Part shown: positions 44,653 through 53,744 of the stretch, piece by piece
How positions within the stretch are numbered: position 1 is the first letter of the stretch
How the letters are laid out: the number at the start of each line of letters is the position of its first letter
Assembly (NCBI RefSeq): GCF_047795645.1
Contig: NZ_CP181045.1
Span: 682,001-746,000 of the forward strand
Length of the DNA stretch: 64,000 bases
Source of the DNA: Salipaludibacillus sp047795645
Lineage (GTDB): Bacteria > Bacillota > Bacilli > Bacillales > Salisediminibacteriaceae
Direction: 5' to 3'
Notes under the pieces: model-generated
Told to the model about the DNA's origin: nothing
Database searches by the model: none
What the model saw: only the letters and a program-made list of their open reading frames with translations
Translations under genes and position numbers: made by a program

Positions 44653-44738
44653 AAATGTTTTCTTTCTTAAAAGCTATAACAGTGCAACGATTCTTCCACT
44701 AAGATACTAAATAAAGTACGTCACATATTTAAGTTAAT

Positions 44739-45029
44739 TTATTCTTTAAATGATAACCCTTTTTCTTTTAATAAAGTTCTCATAGTAGGTAAGGAAGCTG
44801 GTCCGATACCATGAATTTTTAAAATTTCTTTTTCAGTGTACTCTGATAATTTTTGCAAAGTGTCAATCCCCTCGTGAACTAATGCATTTCTTGCAGGAGA
44901 ACTAAGTTTCGAAAGGAAACCACTTTTAGGCTTATTCTCTTTATCACAGGTAGGACAACTTGGACAATCACTACTTTTGTAATATTCATGTCCTTTTTCG
45001 CAAACCCTTAAACTATTTTTTTCTGTCAA
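44739..45029 (-). CDS. Zinc-ribbon plus helix-hairpin-helix protein (alpha-CTD-like)
   Basis: 96 residues from TTG 45029 (GGAGGG upstream). N-terminal Cys pairs (VCEKGHEYYK..CPSCPTC) form a small zinc ribbon; the C-terminus (LSSPARNALVHEGIDTLQKLSEYTEKEILKIHGIGP, in pieces) resembles the RNA polymerase alpha C-terminal HhH domain. Probably nucleic-acid binding. Confidence 0.75.
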   Translation of the reverse strand: MTEKNSLRVCEKGHEYYKSSDCPSCPTCDKENKPKSGFLSKLSSPARNALVHEGIDTLQKLSEYTEKEILKIHGIGPASLPTMRTLLKEKGLSFKE

Positions 45030-45788
45030 AATAATCCCTCCAAACAAATATTGATCTAGTATTTCATAGAAATAATTATAGACACGTACACAGATTAGAA
45101 GTTAAAACTCTAATTGAAGTATAAAATGCATAACAAACAAAATCAATTGATTGAAAAATATAAAAAAGTCAACTGACCAGTGGATTGACAAGTATATATC
45201 GAGTCAATATCAGCACTTGGAGTTTTTCACCGATTTAGGAATGACATTGTACAAAAGAAGATTGTAAATAAAGGGAATTTATTACCAATAGATGAAACTT
45301 ATGATACACTGAAGTTTTCAGAATTTGCTTAGAATTTAACAATAATTTATTTTAGAATGATTTGTGTGTAGGAGGAGATTACTTGAAGAAATTTATACTA
45401 GCTATTATTGTTTTATTATTTGGAAGTGTTTTGAGGATGCAACTTCTTAGCTGAGAGACAAGCCAAAAGTGCTGCTAATAGTTATTACGAAGCCCTCATG
45501 GATGAAAATTATCAAGAAGCATTTGACCAATTATTTCTTTATGATGATACATCTTATCATCTTACCGATGGAACGTCATTGGGTACTGGTGAAGCTCAAG
45601 AATTGTACATGGAAAAAATCAGCTATTTAAAAGACATTAATTATAAGGTTCAAGGTTTCGAAATTGATAATGTTAGATATGAAGATGGACATACATTTTT
45701 CCTTGAACTTACTATAACTGTTGCAAGGGACGGAGAAGTACACGAATATGCAGAAACGATAGATATCTGGGAGGATAAAAGTGAACTA

Positions 45789-45960
45789 CTCCCACCACTT
45801 ACCACCCTTACGGGTTGCTTGAAGTGGGGGCTTCTTGGGTAATCGCCACTTTTGGTAGCTGACGAAATGGACCAAGCTAACCCTCTGGTTCCAAGAGTTT
45901 ATATTTTCATTAGGCACTCGCTAATAAGCGAATGCCTTCTCTTTTTATGTTTATTGCGGA
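45789..45960 (-). ncRNA. Predicted omega-RNA (reRNA) of TnpB
   Basis: TnpB nucleases use an RNA from the 3' end of tnpB through the right end of the element, with the flanking host bases as guide. Here that is the minus-strand segment from the tnpB tail to the hairpin at 45791-45828. The guide would be the host DNA just left of about 45789 (read on the minus strand). Placement is by family rule, not by direct evidence. Confidence 0.5.
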
Positions 45961-47025
45961 ATTATGGTCTCGATCTCCAATATATCCACAGGAACAAGTG
46001 TATGTTCTAACATTCATCGGCATAGGTTGGGTACTTCCACAACTCGAACAAGTCTTGGTAGAAGGAAACCATTTGTCAATTTTGATCAGTTGTTTCCCTT
46101 GTTCTTTTAGTTTGTACTGTAAGAAAGAAGTGAACATTCCCCACCCATTATCAGCGACGCTTTTACCAAACTTTAATGCTTGTGACATTCCTTTCATGTC
46201 TAAATCTTCAATGATAATAGCATCAAAGTTAGACACTAATTCTTTCGATTTGTGGTGAAGGAAATTCATCCTTTGATTGGCGATTTTTTCTTGAATTTTA
46301 GCCACTCTAATACGTTGTTTCGTCCAATTCGACGAACCTTTCTTTTTACGAGAAAGTTTACGTTGTTCACTTGCTAATGTATCAAGCATTTGACGATAGA
46401 AACGAGGATAATTGGCTTTCTTACCTGTTTCGCTATCGACAAATAATCCATTCATCGCAAAATCTAATCCTACAACAGTTTCAATGTCTTTAATTTGTAT
46501 CTCTTTTTCATATTCTGTCAGAATAGAAATATAATATTTTCCTGATGCAGTTATCGTAATCGTACACGATTTGATCGTCTGTTCAAAAGGGATTTGTCTA
46601 TGTTGTTTTATTTTCACTTTTTTTAATTTAGGTAATTTGATATGACCATCCGCTAATTCAATGTTTCCGTTTACCACATTTGTTTTATAACTTTGTTTAT
46701 GACGTTTACTTTTGAACTTAGGGAACTTAGAGTTACCTTTGAAAAATGCTTTGTATGCTTTGTCTAAGTTAAGTTGGGCGTTCGCTAATGCTAAGGAATC
46801 TACTTCTTTTAACCATTCAAATTCTTTTTTATATGTAGCAGGAGTCGGATGTTTTACCTTTTTCAATACTTCTTTATCATCTTTGAACTTTTCATAGGTA
46901 GCTGTTCGTTTTGCTAACATTTGGTTATAGACAAAGCGAACACAACCAAAGGTTTTACCCATCAACAAAGCTTGTTCATCGGTTGGATACAATCGGAACT
47001 TATACGCTTTATGTTGTTTAGCCAT
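45910..47025 (-). CDS. tnpB: TnpB RNA-guided nuclease of IS605 element
   Basis: 371 residues, full length. N-terminal HTH_OrfB region (HKAYKFRLYPTDEQALLMGK), RuvC core with Asp in VGLDFAMNG, Glu in IIIEDLDMKGM and Asp in GDRDHNSAINI, and the zinc ribbon CSSCG..CSCG. All catalytic residues are present, so it should be able to cut target DNA with its omega-RNA. Confidence 0.92.
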   Translation of the reverse strand: MAKQHKAYKFRLYPTDEQALLMGKTFGCVRFVYNQMLAKRTATYEKFKDDKEVLKKVKHPTPATYKKEFEWLKEVDSLALANAQLNLDKAYKAFFKGNSKFPKFKSKRHKQSYKTNVVNGNIELADGHIKLPKLKKVKIKQHRQIPFEQTIKSCTITITASGKYYISILTEYEKEIQIKDIETVVGLDFAMNGLFVDSETGKKANYPRFYRQMLDTLASEQRKLSRKKKGSSNWTKQRIRVAKIQEKIANQRMNFLHHKSKELVSNFDAIIIEDLDMKGMSQALKFGKSVADNGWGMFTSFLQYKLKEQGKQLIKIDKWFPSTKTCSSCGSTQPMPMNVRTYTCSCGYIGDRDHNSAINIKREGIRLLASA

Positions 47026-47036
47026 ATCAAATCACC

Positions 47037-47435
47037 TCACTTTATCCCTTGATTTTCAATATATTTTTTCACCACTTCGATGGGAGAACCACCAGTCGTC
47101 AACAAACAAAAACTTCTTGACCAAAACATTTCTTTCCATAACTTTTTACGAACAAGAGGAAAATCCTTCTTGATAAGTCTTGAACTGGCACTTTTATAGG
47201 CATTGATGAACTTCGATAATTCACTGTTGGGTTGTGCTTTGAACAAAATATGAACATGATCACTATCGTGGTTCCATTCCACCAATGTAATATTATATTT
47301 TTCACTTAAAGACACAAATTTATCTTTGGCATAGTCTGAAATAGTATCATCTATTACTTTCCTTCGATACTTCACAACTAAAACAAGATGGTAATACATT
47401 AAGAATACTGAATGGTTATTACTGTCCAATTTCAT
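47037..47435 (-). CDS. tnpA: IS200/IS605 TnpA, Y1 HUH transposase
   Basis: 132 residues. HUH motif HDSDHVHILF and the helix with catalytic Tyr VVKKYIENQG are intact, with YHLVLVVKYRRKVI at the N-terminus. Transposes single-stranded DNA. It ends 11 bp before the tnpB start. Confidence 0.92.
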   Translation of the reverse strand: MKLDSNNHSVFLMYYHLVLVVKYRRKVIDDTISDYAKDKFVSLSEKYNITLVEWNHDSDHVHILFKAQPNSELSKFINAYKSASSRLIKKDFPLVRKKLWKEMFWSRSFCLLTTGGSPIEVVKKYIENQGIK

Positions 47436-47705
47436 TGTTATATCAACCCTTATACTTTATAAGACTGATTATACCATATTGAGCAAAAAAGGCAATTGAA
47501 AAAGCCTCTGGCCTATCACCCAACCGAAATTCATCTCCCCCTTACCGTTGGGCTACGCCCTTCACACGTTTGAAGAGGGAGACTTCTTTCGGAAGTACGT
47601 TAAAATCATGGAAAATAGTAGTGAAGATGACTACCTTAAATATCGAGATGGGAGTAAGTATTATGAAATATGATAACCCGGAAAGGTAAGTAGTCATTTA
47701 GAAAA

Positions 47706-47741
47706 CAAAGCGAGCGATATGTACTAATTGTCGTTCGCTTT
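47706..47741 (+). terminator. Terminator after the split lipoprotein gene
   Basis: AAAGCGAGCGATA pairs with TGTCGTTCGCTTT (two wobble/mismatch positions), followed by CATTTT. Also usable, with A/T-rich flanks, by the convergent sigma-factor gene. Confidence 0.6.
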
Positions 47742-47791
47742 CATTTTGGACAGAGTTGATTTCTCAAATTTTTAACAATATCAACTTAACG

Positions 47792-48310
47792 CTACATGAG
47801 CTCAAACGTTTCTTCCCGCAACTTTTTTAGTGCTTCTTTTCGCCACGATTTTACGGTAGATACGGCAACATCGTGTTTCTCCGCAATTTCTCGTGGTTTT
47901 AGGCCATCGAAGATTGCTTCGTTTACCCATTCTTTTTCACGTGAAGATAGATTAGTTCTAGCTAGCCAATCTCGAAGAAGCAGTAAGTTTTCTTCATTAT
48001 TGACAATAAACGGATTTGTTTCAGTCATAGTGAGAGGTTCCGTAGAGATGAACCTTGTTTGCCAGCGGTTCCTTCGTTCCAAGCTTATTTGGAACCGTCC
48101 ATATACATAACTTTTCGCATATGCTGGAAAAGCACCTATATCACCATCATATCTGGACCATGCATCATATAGCGCAATTCGCCCAGTTTGAATAAACTCA
48201 TCCTTGTCACCAACTAATTTCCATTTACCTATTAATCCATAAATTAACGGCATGAACTGTTCACAAATTTCCTCAAATTTCTCTTCTCGATTTTTATCAA
48301 GTTTTTCCAA
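47792..48310 (-). CDS. Small sigma-70 family RNA polymerase sigma factor
   Basis: 172 residues from TTG 48310 (AGGAG seven bases upstream). Region 2 (FMPLIYGLIGKWKLVGDKDEFIQTGRIALYDAWSRYD in part: DEFIQTGRIALYDAW) and region 4 HTH (LSSREKEWVNEAIFDGLKPREIAEKHDV..TVKSWRKEALKKLRE). Resembles sigma-I/YlaC or phage-like short factors. No anti-sigma gene is adjacent. Confidence 0.75.
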   Translation of the reverse strand: MEKLDKNREEKFEEICEQFMPLIYGLIGKWKLVGDKDEFIQTGRIALYDAWSRYDGDIGAFPAYAKSYVYGRFQISLERRNRWQTRFISTEPLTMTETNPFIVNNEENLLLLRDWLARTNLSSREKEWVNEAIFDGLKPREIAEKHDVAVSTVKSWRKEALKKLREETFELM

Positions 48311-48490
48311 GGGACTTCTCCTGCTTGGAAGCGCGCTTCCGCTTATTCCGCGGTACATTCAGTTTAGAGCCTTCACGAAAAAGCTGCGAATCGTAAAATG
48401 CCTGTTTTTACCTAGTGAAACTGCATGTTTCACCATGGCAAAAACTCACCTTTCATAGCACAAACGGAACGGATGATAAATATTTGAAGC

Positions 48491-48532
48491 GAAGCGTAGG
48501 GAGGGTTCTTGCGCTTCCTTCGAGAGTCGAAA
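48491..48532. repeat. GAAGCG..CGCTTC interspersed repeat, copy 1
   Basis: GAAGCGTAGGGAGGGTTCTT, GCGCTTCCTTCGAGAGTCG, AAAT. Two consecutive hairpins (GAAGCG/CGCTTC and TTCG..CGAA). Related copies at 49341-49385 and 57443-57489. Confidence 0.6.
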
Positions 48533-48611
48533 TAAAATATTTAATATGTGAGAGTGTTTTGTGAGATGAAGTTCGTTTTAATAGGCTGATGGAATCAAGA
48601 AATTTATAATG

Positions 48612-48652
48612 TTGACTTTATATAATGAATTATGTAATATATAATTTACATA
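48612..48652 (+). promoter_or_regulatory. Promoter and operator of the XRE/membrane pair
   Basis: TTGACT (48612-48617), 17 bp, TAATAT (48635-48640). A palindrome TATGTAA-N8-TTACATA (48631-48652) covers the -10, the expected place for autorepression by the XRE protein encoded next. Confidence 0.65.
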
Positions 48653-48686
48653 TGTCAGATATATATTACAAAGTGAAGGTGAATGT

Positions 48687-48884
48687 ATGAAAAATAATGT
48701 GAAAATAACACGTATAAAATTGCAGCTAAATCAACAACAGTTAGCCCAAAGAGTAGGTGTTACCAGACAAACAATTGGACTAATTGAGAAAGGAGAATAT
48801 AACCCTAGTCTTCAACTTTGTATTGCAATAGCAAAAGAACTGAATAAAACGTTGGATGAATTATTTTGGGAGGTAGAAATGTAA
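48687..48884 (+). CDS. XRE-family regulator (YozG-like)
   Basis: 65 residues, almost all HTH_3: QLNQQQLAQRVGVTRQTIGLIEKGEYNPSLQLC. Start ATG 48687. Its TAA overlaps the ATG of the following membrane protein (TAATG), so the two are translationally coupled. Such minimal XRE proteins usually repress their own operon. Confidence 0.85.
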   Translation: MKNNVKITRIKLQLNQQQLAQRVGVTRQTIGLIEKGEYNPSLQLCIAIAKELNKTLDELFWEVEM

Positions 48885-49339
48885 TGAAATCTTGGATAAC
48901 TTTTTTATTACCAAGTGATGAATACAAGGAAAAAAAGATGTTATACTTTTACTCTGAAGCGGCAATACTCCTTTTCTTTTCGCTGATCATGATGGTAATC
49001 ATTAATGAATTTTTTAATATAGACGTAGAAATTGTCCTATTAGTGTTGATAGCTATTTTCCTGTTTTATGTAACGACTAGGTACATTGTTTCTGGTATCG
49101 AATATACAGATGTCACATCAGAACAAGCTTATAAGAAAGAAATAAGGGTTATTTCAATTAGAACAATTGGATTTGTTGTTATATTTATATCGTTTTATAT
49201 GATTTTTATAGAAATTCCTGTAAGTCGAAATGAGTGGTTTGAAATTGTGGGGTTATTACTAAGTTCTAGTTTCATAATGTTCTTTGCCAGTTACCTATCC
49301 TTAAGGCGTTCTTACAAAAAAAATAATGAATTGTTGTAG
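48884..49339 (+). CDS. Four-TM membrane protein coupled to XRE regulator
   Basis: 151 residues from ATG 48884, with four membrane segments (about residues 25-45, 49-68, 90-110, 119-140). No motif recognised. The arrangement XRE plus DUF-type membrane protein is common in Firmicutes; role unknown. Confidence 0.65.
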   Translation: MKSWITFLLPSDEYKEKKMLYFYSEAAILLFFSLIMMVIINEFFNIDVEIVLLVLIAIFLFYVTTRYIVSGIEYTDVTSEQAYKKEIRVISIRTIGFVVIFISFYMIFIEIPVSRNEWFEIVGLLLSSSFIMFFASYLSLRRSYKKNNELL

Positions 49340-49340
49340 T

Positions 49341-49385
49341 GGAAGCGCAGGGGCGGTTCTCTTGCTTCTTTCGTAAGGCGAAATA
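49341..49385. repeat. GAAGCG..CGCTTC interspersed repeat, copy 2
   Basis: GGAAGCGCAGGGGCGGTTCT, CTTGCTTCTTTCGTAAGGCG. It begins directly after the stop of the membrane gene and may act as its terminator. Confidence 0.6.
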
Positions 49386-49541
49386 ATAAAAAGTAAGGAT
49401 TAGTGAGCTTTTCTGCTATATGTGATGTGTGAGTTGTACGTTATGCGAGGCAAAGAGTATAACATACAACAGAAGAAGGAAGCCCTTGGACGTTAAGCGA
49501 AATTAATGCAACAAGAAAAGATAGATTTTAAGATCTTGTCT

Positions 49542-49585
49542 ACAAATAAGACCTCACATTAATTTGTGAGGTCTTATTTGTGTTT
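49542..49585. terminator. Strong hairpin terminator
   Basis: ACAAATAAGACCTCACA (49542-49558) and its exact complement (49565-49581) around TTAATT, with A-rich and T-rich flanks. It lies between two + genes, so it ends whatever crosses 49.4 kb. Confidence 0.75.
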
Positions 49586-49729
49586 ACAGCGATTCTGAAT
49601 CGAGTATACCAACTTCTAAAGGAAGAAGGTTAAGTAAAATGTAAAAAGATAGCCACATTTATAACTGGTTAAATTTGTTAAAATAAATGTAAGGTTATCC
49701 ATATATTTATAGAACAAGGAGTGGATGAA

Positions 49730-50824
49730 ATGGAAACAAATCCAATAAGTCTGAGTAACAAAACGGTAATTATTCCTTTTAGTTTTTCCAATACACCCCT
49801 AAAAAAACTTGCACTGATAAACTTCGAGAAAAACCCAGATAGCGAATATCTTGCCTTAGAGCCACAGTACTTTGAGGATAAGAATTTCGGTAAAGCTTTC
49901 CGTGTTATCGCTTATCGACGTGATGGCTATGTGGATGTGTATGATGATGAAAATTTGACGGATGACAAAGACGATACCTTTGATGTAACTGGGAAAGGCT
50001 TATGTGAGAGCAAAAAAGTAGTGATGAAAAATACTCGTTTTGAAAAAGTGAATGGCAACGTTTTTATATCCTTTCAGTTTATAGATAAGTATGGTAGAGA
50101 AATAGTTGCTACTATTAAAGAGCAGACATCGAAAAAGACGAATGGCTTACAGCTACTTGCTCCTGTAGGATCAAGTACGGAAAACCCTTCGTATCTCCCA
50201 TTATTTTTCCTTTATGATTTTGATTTTGTTCGAAAACAACATACAAAAGTAGATGTAACCATTGATGGGAAAACAGTTACACCAGATAATTTCCCATACC
50301 CTTTAGCTAAAGATTTTCAGGTCCGCTATTACACACGCTACAGCGACGATTGTCAAATTATTGAGTTTGCCAACGCAACAAGTGGGATCCTTCAAGAATA
50401 TACTCCTGATGCGAACGGCACCTTCGTTCGTAATTCATTGGAGCATACATTTGCTGATGATCGCGCTCTGCTAAAAGTAGTTTTAAAAAATACGAACCAT
50501 CCTTTCACTATGGAGTTTACTAGTGGGTTCCCAGACGTTCGCAGTCGTGAGGATCTTTCAAATTATACGGATACATTTAAACTAAGTGCTGGTGATACGA
50601 TGGGATTTGTTGCAGGGGAATACACGGTGAAAAGAGAAGTTCATAATGTACACATTGAATTAGTTCCTAGTGGTGGATGGACACCAGTTCCAGACTCACT
50701 TTTCACAAAAATGATGTTTGGCAAAAAATCACTTTTTTGCACCTGGCCAAAAACATATAAATATATCCAAACAATTAACATAAACACGTTAGAATCAACA
50801 TCACACTGGGAGAGAATGAAGTAA
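49730..50824 (+). CDS. Unrecognised 364-residue soluble protein
   Basis: ATG 49730 (AAGGAG eight bases upstream). No signal peptide, no membrane segment; predicted mostly beta-strands, with immunoglobulin-like stretches (VDVTIDGKTVTPDNFPYPL; TFKLSAGDTMGFVAGEYTV). It ends STSHWERMK. Stand-alone, with its own terminator upstream. I do not recognise a family and will not guess a function. Confidence 0.6.
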   Translation: METNPISLSNKTVIIPFSFSNTPLKKLALINFEKNPDSEYLALEPQYFEDKNFGKAFRVIAYRRDGYVDVYDDENLTDDKDDTFDVTGKGLCESKKVVMKNTRFEKVNGNVFISFQFIDKYGREIVATIKEQTSKKTNGLQLLAPVGSSTENPSYLPLFFLYDFDFVRKQHTKVDVTIDGKTVTPDNFPYPLAKDFQVRYYTRYSDDCQIIEFANATSGILQEYTPDANGTFVRNSLEHTFADDRALLKVVLKNTNHPFTMEFTSGFPDVRSREDLSNYTDTFKLSAGDTMGFVAGEYTVKREVHNVHIELVPSGGWTPVPDSLFTKMMFGKKSLFCTWPKTYKYIQTININTLESTSHWERMK

Positions 50825-50937
50825 GTGATGCCTTAACATCAACAGGACGATTGATTTGTGCACAACAGTCGTTTGTTGAAGAACAAAATGATGTAGGAAG
50901 GCTTTTGTTGGTACAATTATTCATATGTTACTTACAG

Positions 50938-51084
50938 TTATTTCTTTTCGTTGTTATGATCGTTTTTTGATATGATTTCTTCTAGTAATTCAATTTGTTT
51001 ATCTTGCCTTTTAATTATTTTCTCGGATACCTTTGCTCCAACAATAAAAACTAGGACAAAAAATATTAATAAAGCTATTTCCAT
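50938..51084 (-). CDS. 48-residue membrane protein with charged helix
   Basis: ATG 51084 after GGTGATC. MEIALLIFFVLVFIVGAKVS (one membrane segment) then KRQDKQIELLEEIISKNDHN, a short coiled coil. Same layout as the 71-residue protein at 11602. Confidence 0.6.
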   Translation of the reverse strand: MEIALLIFFVLVFIVGAKVSEKIIKRQDKQIELLEEIISKNDHNNEKK

Positions 51085-51327
51085 TGAGATCACCATCCAT
51101 TAATATAAGTCAATCTGTAAATAAATGATAACATATTTATTAAACTATCCAAACCTATCCTAATTGTATGTGATGAATCAGAAAATATCATTTTCCCCAG
51201 ATACCCATCTTAAATTGAAGGATTTTCCATCTCCTATGTTGAAGTAATAATTGAAATAATAAAATCAAGAGATTTTTTGAGCTGATATTATCGTGATTTA
51301 CTAATCATGTAAGGGGAAGTGATCGAG

Positions 51328-51410
51328 ATGAGTAAGGTAAAGCAATATGCTGGTGGAACTAACTTGAGGCTTTAATGACAGAAATTTTTCCACATCGTGT
51401 GGCGAAGTAG
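51328..51410 (+). pseudogene. Possible small gene with one-base deletion
   Basis: AAGGGGAAG then ATG 51328: MSKVKQYAGGTNL, and after inserting one base near 51368 EALMTEIFPHRVAK and TAG. Without the correction it ends after 15 codons. Unrecognised. Nothing else is supported in 51085-51560. Confidence 0.25.
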
Positions 51411-51560
51411 TTTTCAAAAATAATTGAAAATCGATATAGATTCTGACAGTATAATCAATTCTTCTGAGGGGCTGCCTTTGTGATATGGAATTACCTATAT
51501 AATTTATAAGAAATAACTTTAGCAACTTTGATTGTTGCTAGGATAGGAATGGTGTTTAGC

Positions 51561-52271
51561 ATGTATGATAATGAAGCATCTGTGTCAAGTCATGGTAGTG
51601 GTCCTAGCGTGATTGGATCTCTACCTTTTGCGGGTAGGTGGTTAGTAGGTTCTACTCCAGCAAAACGGATACCGAGTCATGGTACAGATATGTTTGGGGT
51701 AGGTTATGCAATTGACTTTATTGCAGTGGACGAACAGAATCGAACAAGTTCATCAACAAGTTGGCGTACACTTTTAGGTACCGAGTCTCCTGAAATATTC
51801 TACGCATTTGGTATGCCAGTAGTCTCACCTGTTTCTGGAAAAGTAGTCAGCGTTCATAATGGTGAACCTGATCATGAAGCACGGCGGTCATATTTTACAT
51901 TAATACCATATATGATGGGGCAAGGCGGTAGAATTCGGAGGGGACCGGGAACAATTGCTGGAAATTACGTAATCATTGCACCAGACAATTCTGATGTATT
52001 TATTGCTATCGTTCACCTACAGTTGGATTCACTTGTAGTGGAAGAAGGGCAGTGTATGTCAGAAGGGCAACATATCGCGAATTGTGGCAATTCTGGAAAC
52101 TCAACTCAACCTCATATCCATATTCAAGCAATGACTAGTACAGACTTTTCTATTACCAAAGGCGTCCCATTATACTTCCGTGAATTTTCCCAGTGGAACA
52201 AAGGAGCAAGTGAGCCAATGACTCGTGAGAATGCTTTCCCGGATGCTGACACTGTTGTCAGTCCTGAGTAA
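51561..52271 (+). CDS. M23-family peptidase-like protein
   Basis: 236 residues from ATG 51561 (GGATAGGAATGG upstream). HGTDMFGVGYAIDF (His..Asp zinc ligands) and STQPHIHIQ (HxH) with VHLQ between are the M23 (LytM-type) zinc site; G-rich VVSPVSGKVVSVHNGEPDH is the lysostaphin-like beta core. No signal peptide is seen, so export or intracellular action is unclear. Probably cleaves peptidoglycan cross-links or a related peptide. Confidence 0.75.
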   Translation: MYDNEASVSSHGSGPSVIGSLPFAGRWLVGSTPAKRIPSHGTDMFGVGYAIDFIAVDEQNRTSSSTSWRTLLGTESPEIFYAFGMPVVSPVSGKVVSVHNGEPDHEARRSYFTLIPYMMGQGGRIRRGPGTIAGNYVIIAPDNSDVFIAIVHLQLDSLVVEEGQCMSEGQHIANCGNSGNSTQPHIHIQAMTSTDFSITKGVPLYFREFSQWNKGASEPMTRENAFPDADTVVSPE

Positions 52272-52380
52272 GTTTGTAGTGCCTTTTTTAGGTGTTCTCT
52301 CTTCAATAGCAACTAACCAGGACGATTCATTTTCCAGTAACATGCGTTTGTTGAAGAACAAAATGATGTAGGAACCATCC

Positions 52381-52608
52381 CTATCTTGGTTCCTTTAAGT
52401 AAGATTTAACTATTTTTTCCGACAAAAATGCAGTTAATGGAATAATAGCGATCAAGTAAATTAAAATAGTCATGATATTCGTTATATCTAGCCATGTCAC
52501 AGGGATATTAGTAAAAATAAGTTCCTTAAAAATGAATCTATAAATATAAGAATTTATCACTAGTAGGATGATAAAGAATGTTGAAAATAAGACTACTCTT
52601 TTGTCCAT
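52381..52608 (-). CDS. Small two-TM membrane protein
   Basis: 75 residues, AAGGAG upstream of ATG 52608. Two membrane segments (residues 5-27 and 40-62), basic C-terminus. Unknown. Confidence 0.6.
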   Translation of the reverse strand: MDKRVVLFSTFFIILLVINSYIYRFIFKELIFTNIPVTWLDITNIMTILIYLIAIIPLTAFLSEKIVKSYLKEPR

Positions 52609-52738
52609 TCAAATCTCCTTTCTTGATCTATTCTCCCTCTTTATATTAACATAATTCGCCATTTTACTCCCATAAGAATTAGCTGAACTTGCAACTCACT
52701 TTATCACTAACGCTCGCCTGCTAATTTTGAAGCACAGA

Positions 52739-53578
52739 CTACAATTTCGACCTAATTTCATTTAGAAGAATCCTCTTTTCTTCCTCGCTGATTGCATCCG
52801 CACATAGTTTGCGAGCAGCTACTGGCACAATCCACTCATCGATCTCTTCATATGTAATTCCAGATAATTTACAATATTCCTCACAAAAAATACTGACAAT
52901 CTTTTCTCTTATAGAATCGAAAGCTTTAACCGCAAAGGAAGGGAGCTGTTCAGGTAAAATCGCGTATCGAATCATAAGAATATACTCAGCTACATCCGCT
53001 TCTGGATTGCCAATGGAGGCAGTCAACCAATCAATGAAAACAGCTTTTTCATCAGAAATTAAGATATTCCCAGGATTGGGATCACCGTGACATAACTTAC
53101 TCTTCATCGGCAAGTGTTGCAGTCGTTTTATTACCTCGTCTTTTTCTGACGAAGATAAATATGGGGGTTTCAGGATGGAATGTATCAATATTTCTCTTTG
53201 CGGTTGTAAGTGGAGGTTACTTATACGATGTACATCATTAAGCAATCGAGCGGTAGTATGAATAGAGTCCTTGTTGAAATCGCCGTTCGCTGCCATCCCT
53301 TGAGATTGTAACATTTGGTGTAGAAACCGTTCCAGCAACGATACTCCATGGATACGCTCGAATACAATAGCTGGACTCCCATCCACCTCTATAAACTCAA
53401 GTGGACGAACGGCTGGCAGACCATGTTCCCAAACAATCAGAGTGCTGGCAAACTCCTTTCTCATTTCTTTAAAACTCGTATTTGCTTTACCAATTTTCAC
53501 AATTTGATGTGGTCCGCCCCATTCAAAAACTTCCGAGTATCCGCCTTCTCCAATCTTCTTACCAATCATAGAATTCAT
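52739..53578 (-). CDS. APH/choline kinase-family phosphotransferase
   Basis: 279 residues from ATG 53578 (AAAAGGAG upstream). Gly-rich loop IGEGGYSEVFEWGG, hinge IVFERIHGVSLL, catalytic loop KLCHGDPNPGNILI and Mg-binding AVFIDWLTASIGNPEADVAE are all canonical, in contrast to the altered protein at 15447. Substrate unknown (aminoglycoside, macrolide or metabolite). Confidence 0.85.
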   Translation of the reverse strand: MNSMIGKKIGEGGYSEVFEWGGPHQIVKIGKANTSFKEMRKEFASTLIVWEHGLPAVRPLEFIEVDGSPAIVFERIHGVSLLERFLHQMLQSQGMAANGDFNKDSIHTTARLLNDVHRISNLHLQPQREILIHSILKPPYLSSSEKDEVIKRLQHLPMKSKLCHGDPNPGNILISDEKAVFIDWLTASIGNPEADVAEYILMIRYAILPEQLPSFAVKAFDSIREKIVSIFCEEYCKLSGITYEEIDEWIVPVAARKLCADAISEEEKRILLNEIRSKL

Positions 53579-53744
53579 AGCTAATTACTCCTTTTATATG
53601 TATTGGAACCACGCACTTCTCATTTTCAATATTATTAACATAATTTACCATCTCATGCTCAAAAAATGAGCTGCAATAGCAACTTAATTTTTTTACTAAT
53701 GCAACCTGTTAGTTCATTATGAAAACCTATAATTTTACTTATTT

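Larger units (their letters stand above)
45789..47583 (-). mobile_element. IS200/IS605-family element with tnpA and tnpB
   Basis: About 1.8 kb, no terminal inverted repeats, subterminal hairpins at both ends instead: CCCACCACTT/GAAGTGGGGG near 45791-45828 (tnpB side) and a GGGCTACGCCC-type stem near 47548-47570 (tnpA side). tnpA and tnpB are on the same strand. Exact ends could not be fixed because such elements leave no target duplication; the limits are set by where the host frame stops and restarts. Confidence 0.85.
45383..47672 (+). pseudogene. Lipoprotein gene, frameshifted and split by IS605
   Basis: TTG 45383 (GGAGGAGA upstream) begins MKKFILAIIVLLFGSVL; a shift near 45435 is needed to reach the lipobox Cys (GCNFLAERQAKSAANSYYEA). 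The frame then reads LMDENYQEAFDQLFLYDDTS and on to IDIWEDKSELL at about 45788, where the IS begins. It resumes at about 47584 as FFRKYVKIMENSSEDDYLKY and RDGSKYYEI, TGA 47672. The fold looks like an NTF2-like/DUF4878-type lipoprotein. The 45030-45382 gap holds only an unassigned frame (about 45143-45262). Confidence 0.75.

Noticed and set aside
45143..45262. Short frame reading STDQWIDKYISSQYQHLEFF
   Set aside because: About 37 codons from a TTG without ribosome site; unrecognised and probably a chance or decayed frame, so not listed as a gene.
47792..48310. Sigma factor as sign of a prophage
   Set aside because: No capsid, tail, terminase or lysis gene is near; neighbours are an IS605-split lipoprotein gene and an XRE pair.
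48687..49339. XRE plus membrane protein as toxin-antitoxin system
   Set aside because: The membrane protein has four TM segments and no toxin motif; this arrangement is common and better read as a regulator with its target gene.
53348..53584. Open frames antisense to the APH-like gene and to both IS1182 transposases
   Set aside because: They lack ribosome sites and mirror the codon pattern of the real genes on the other strand.
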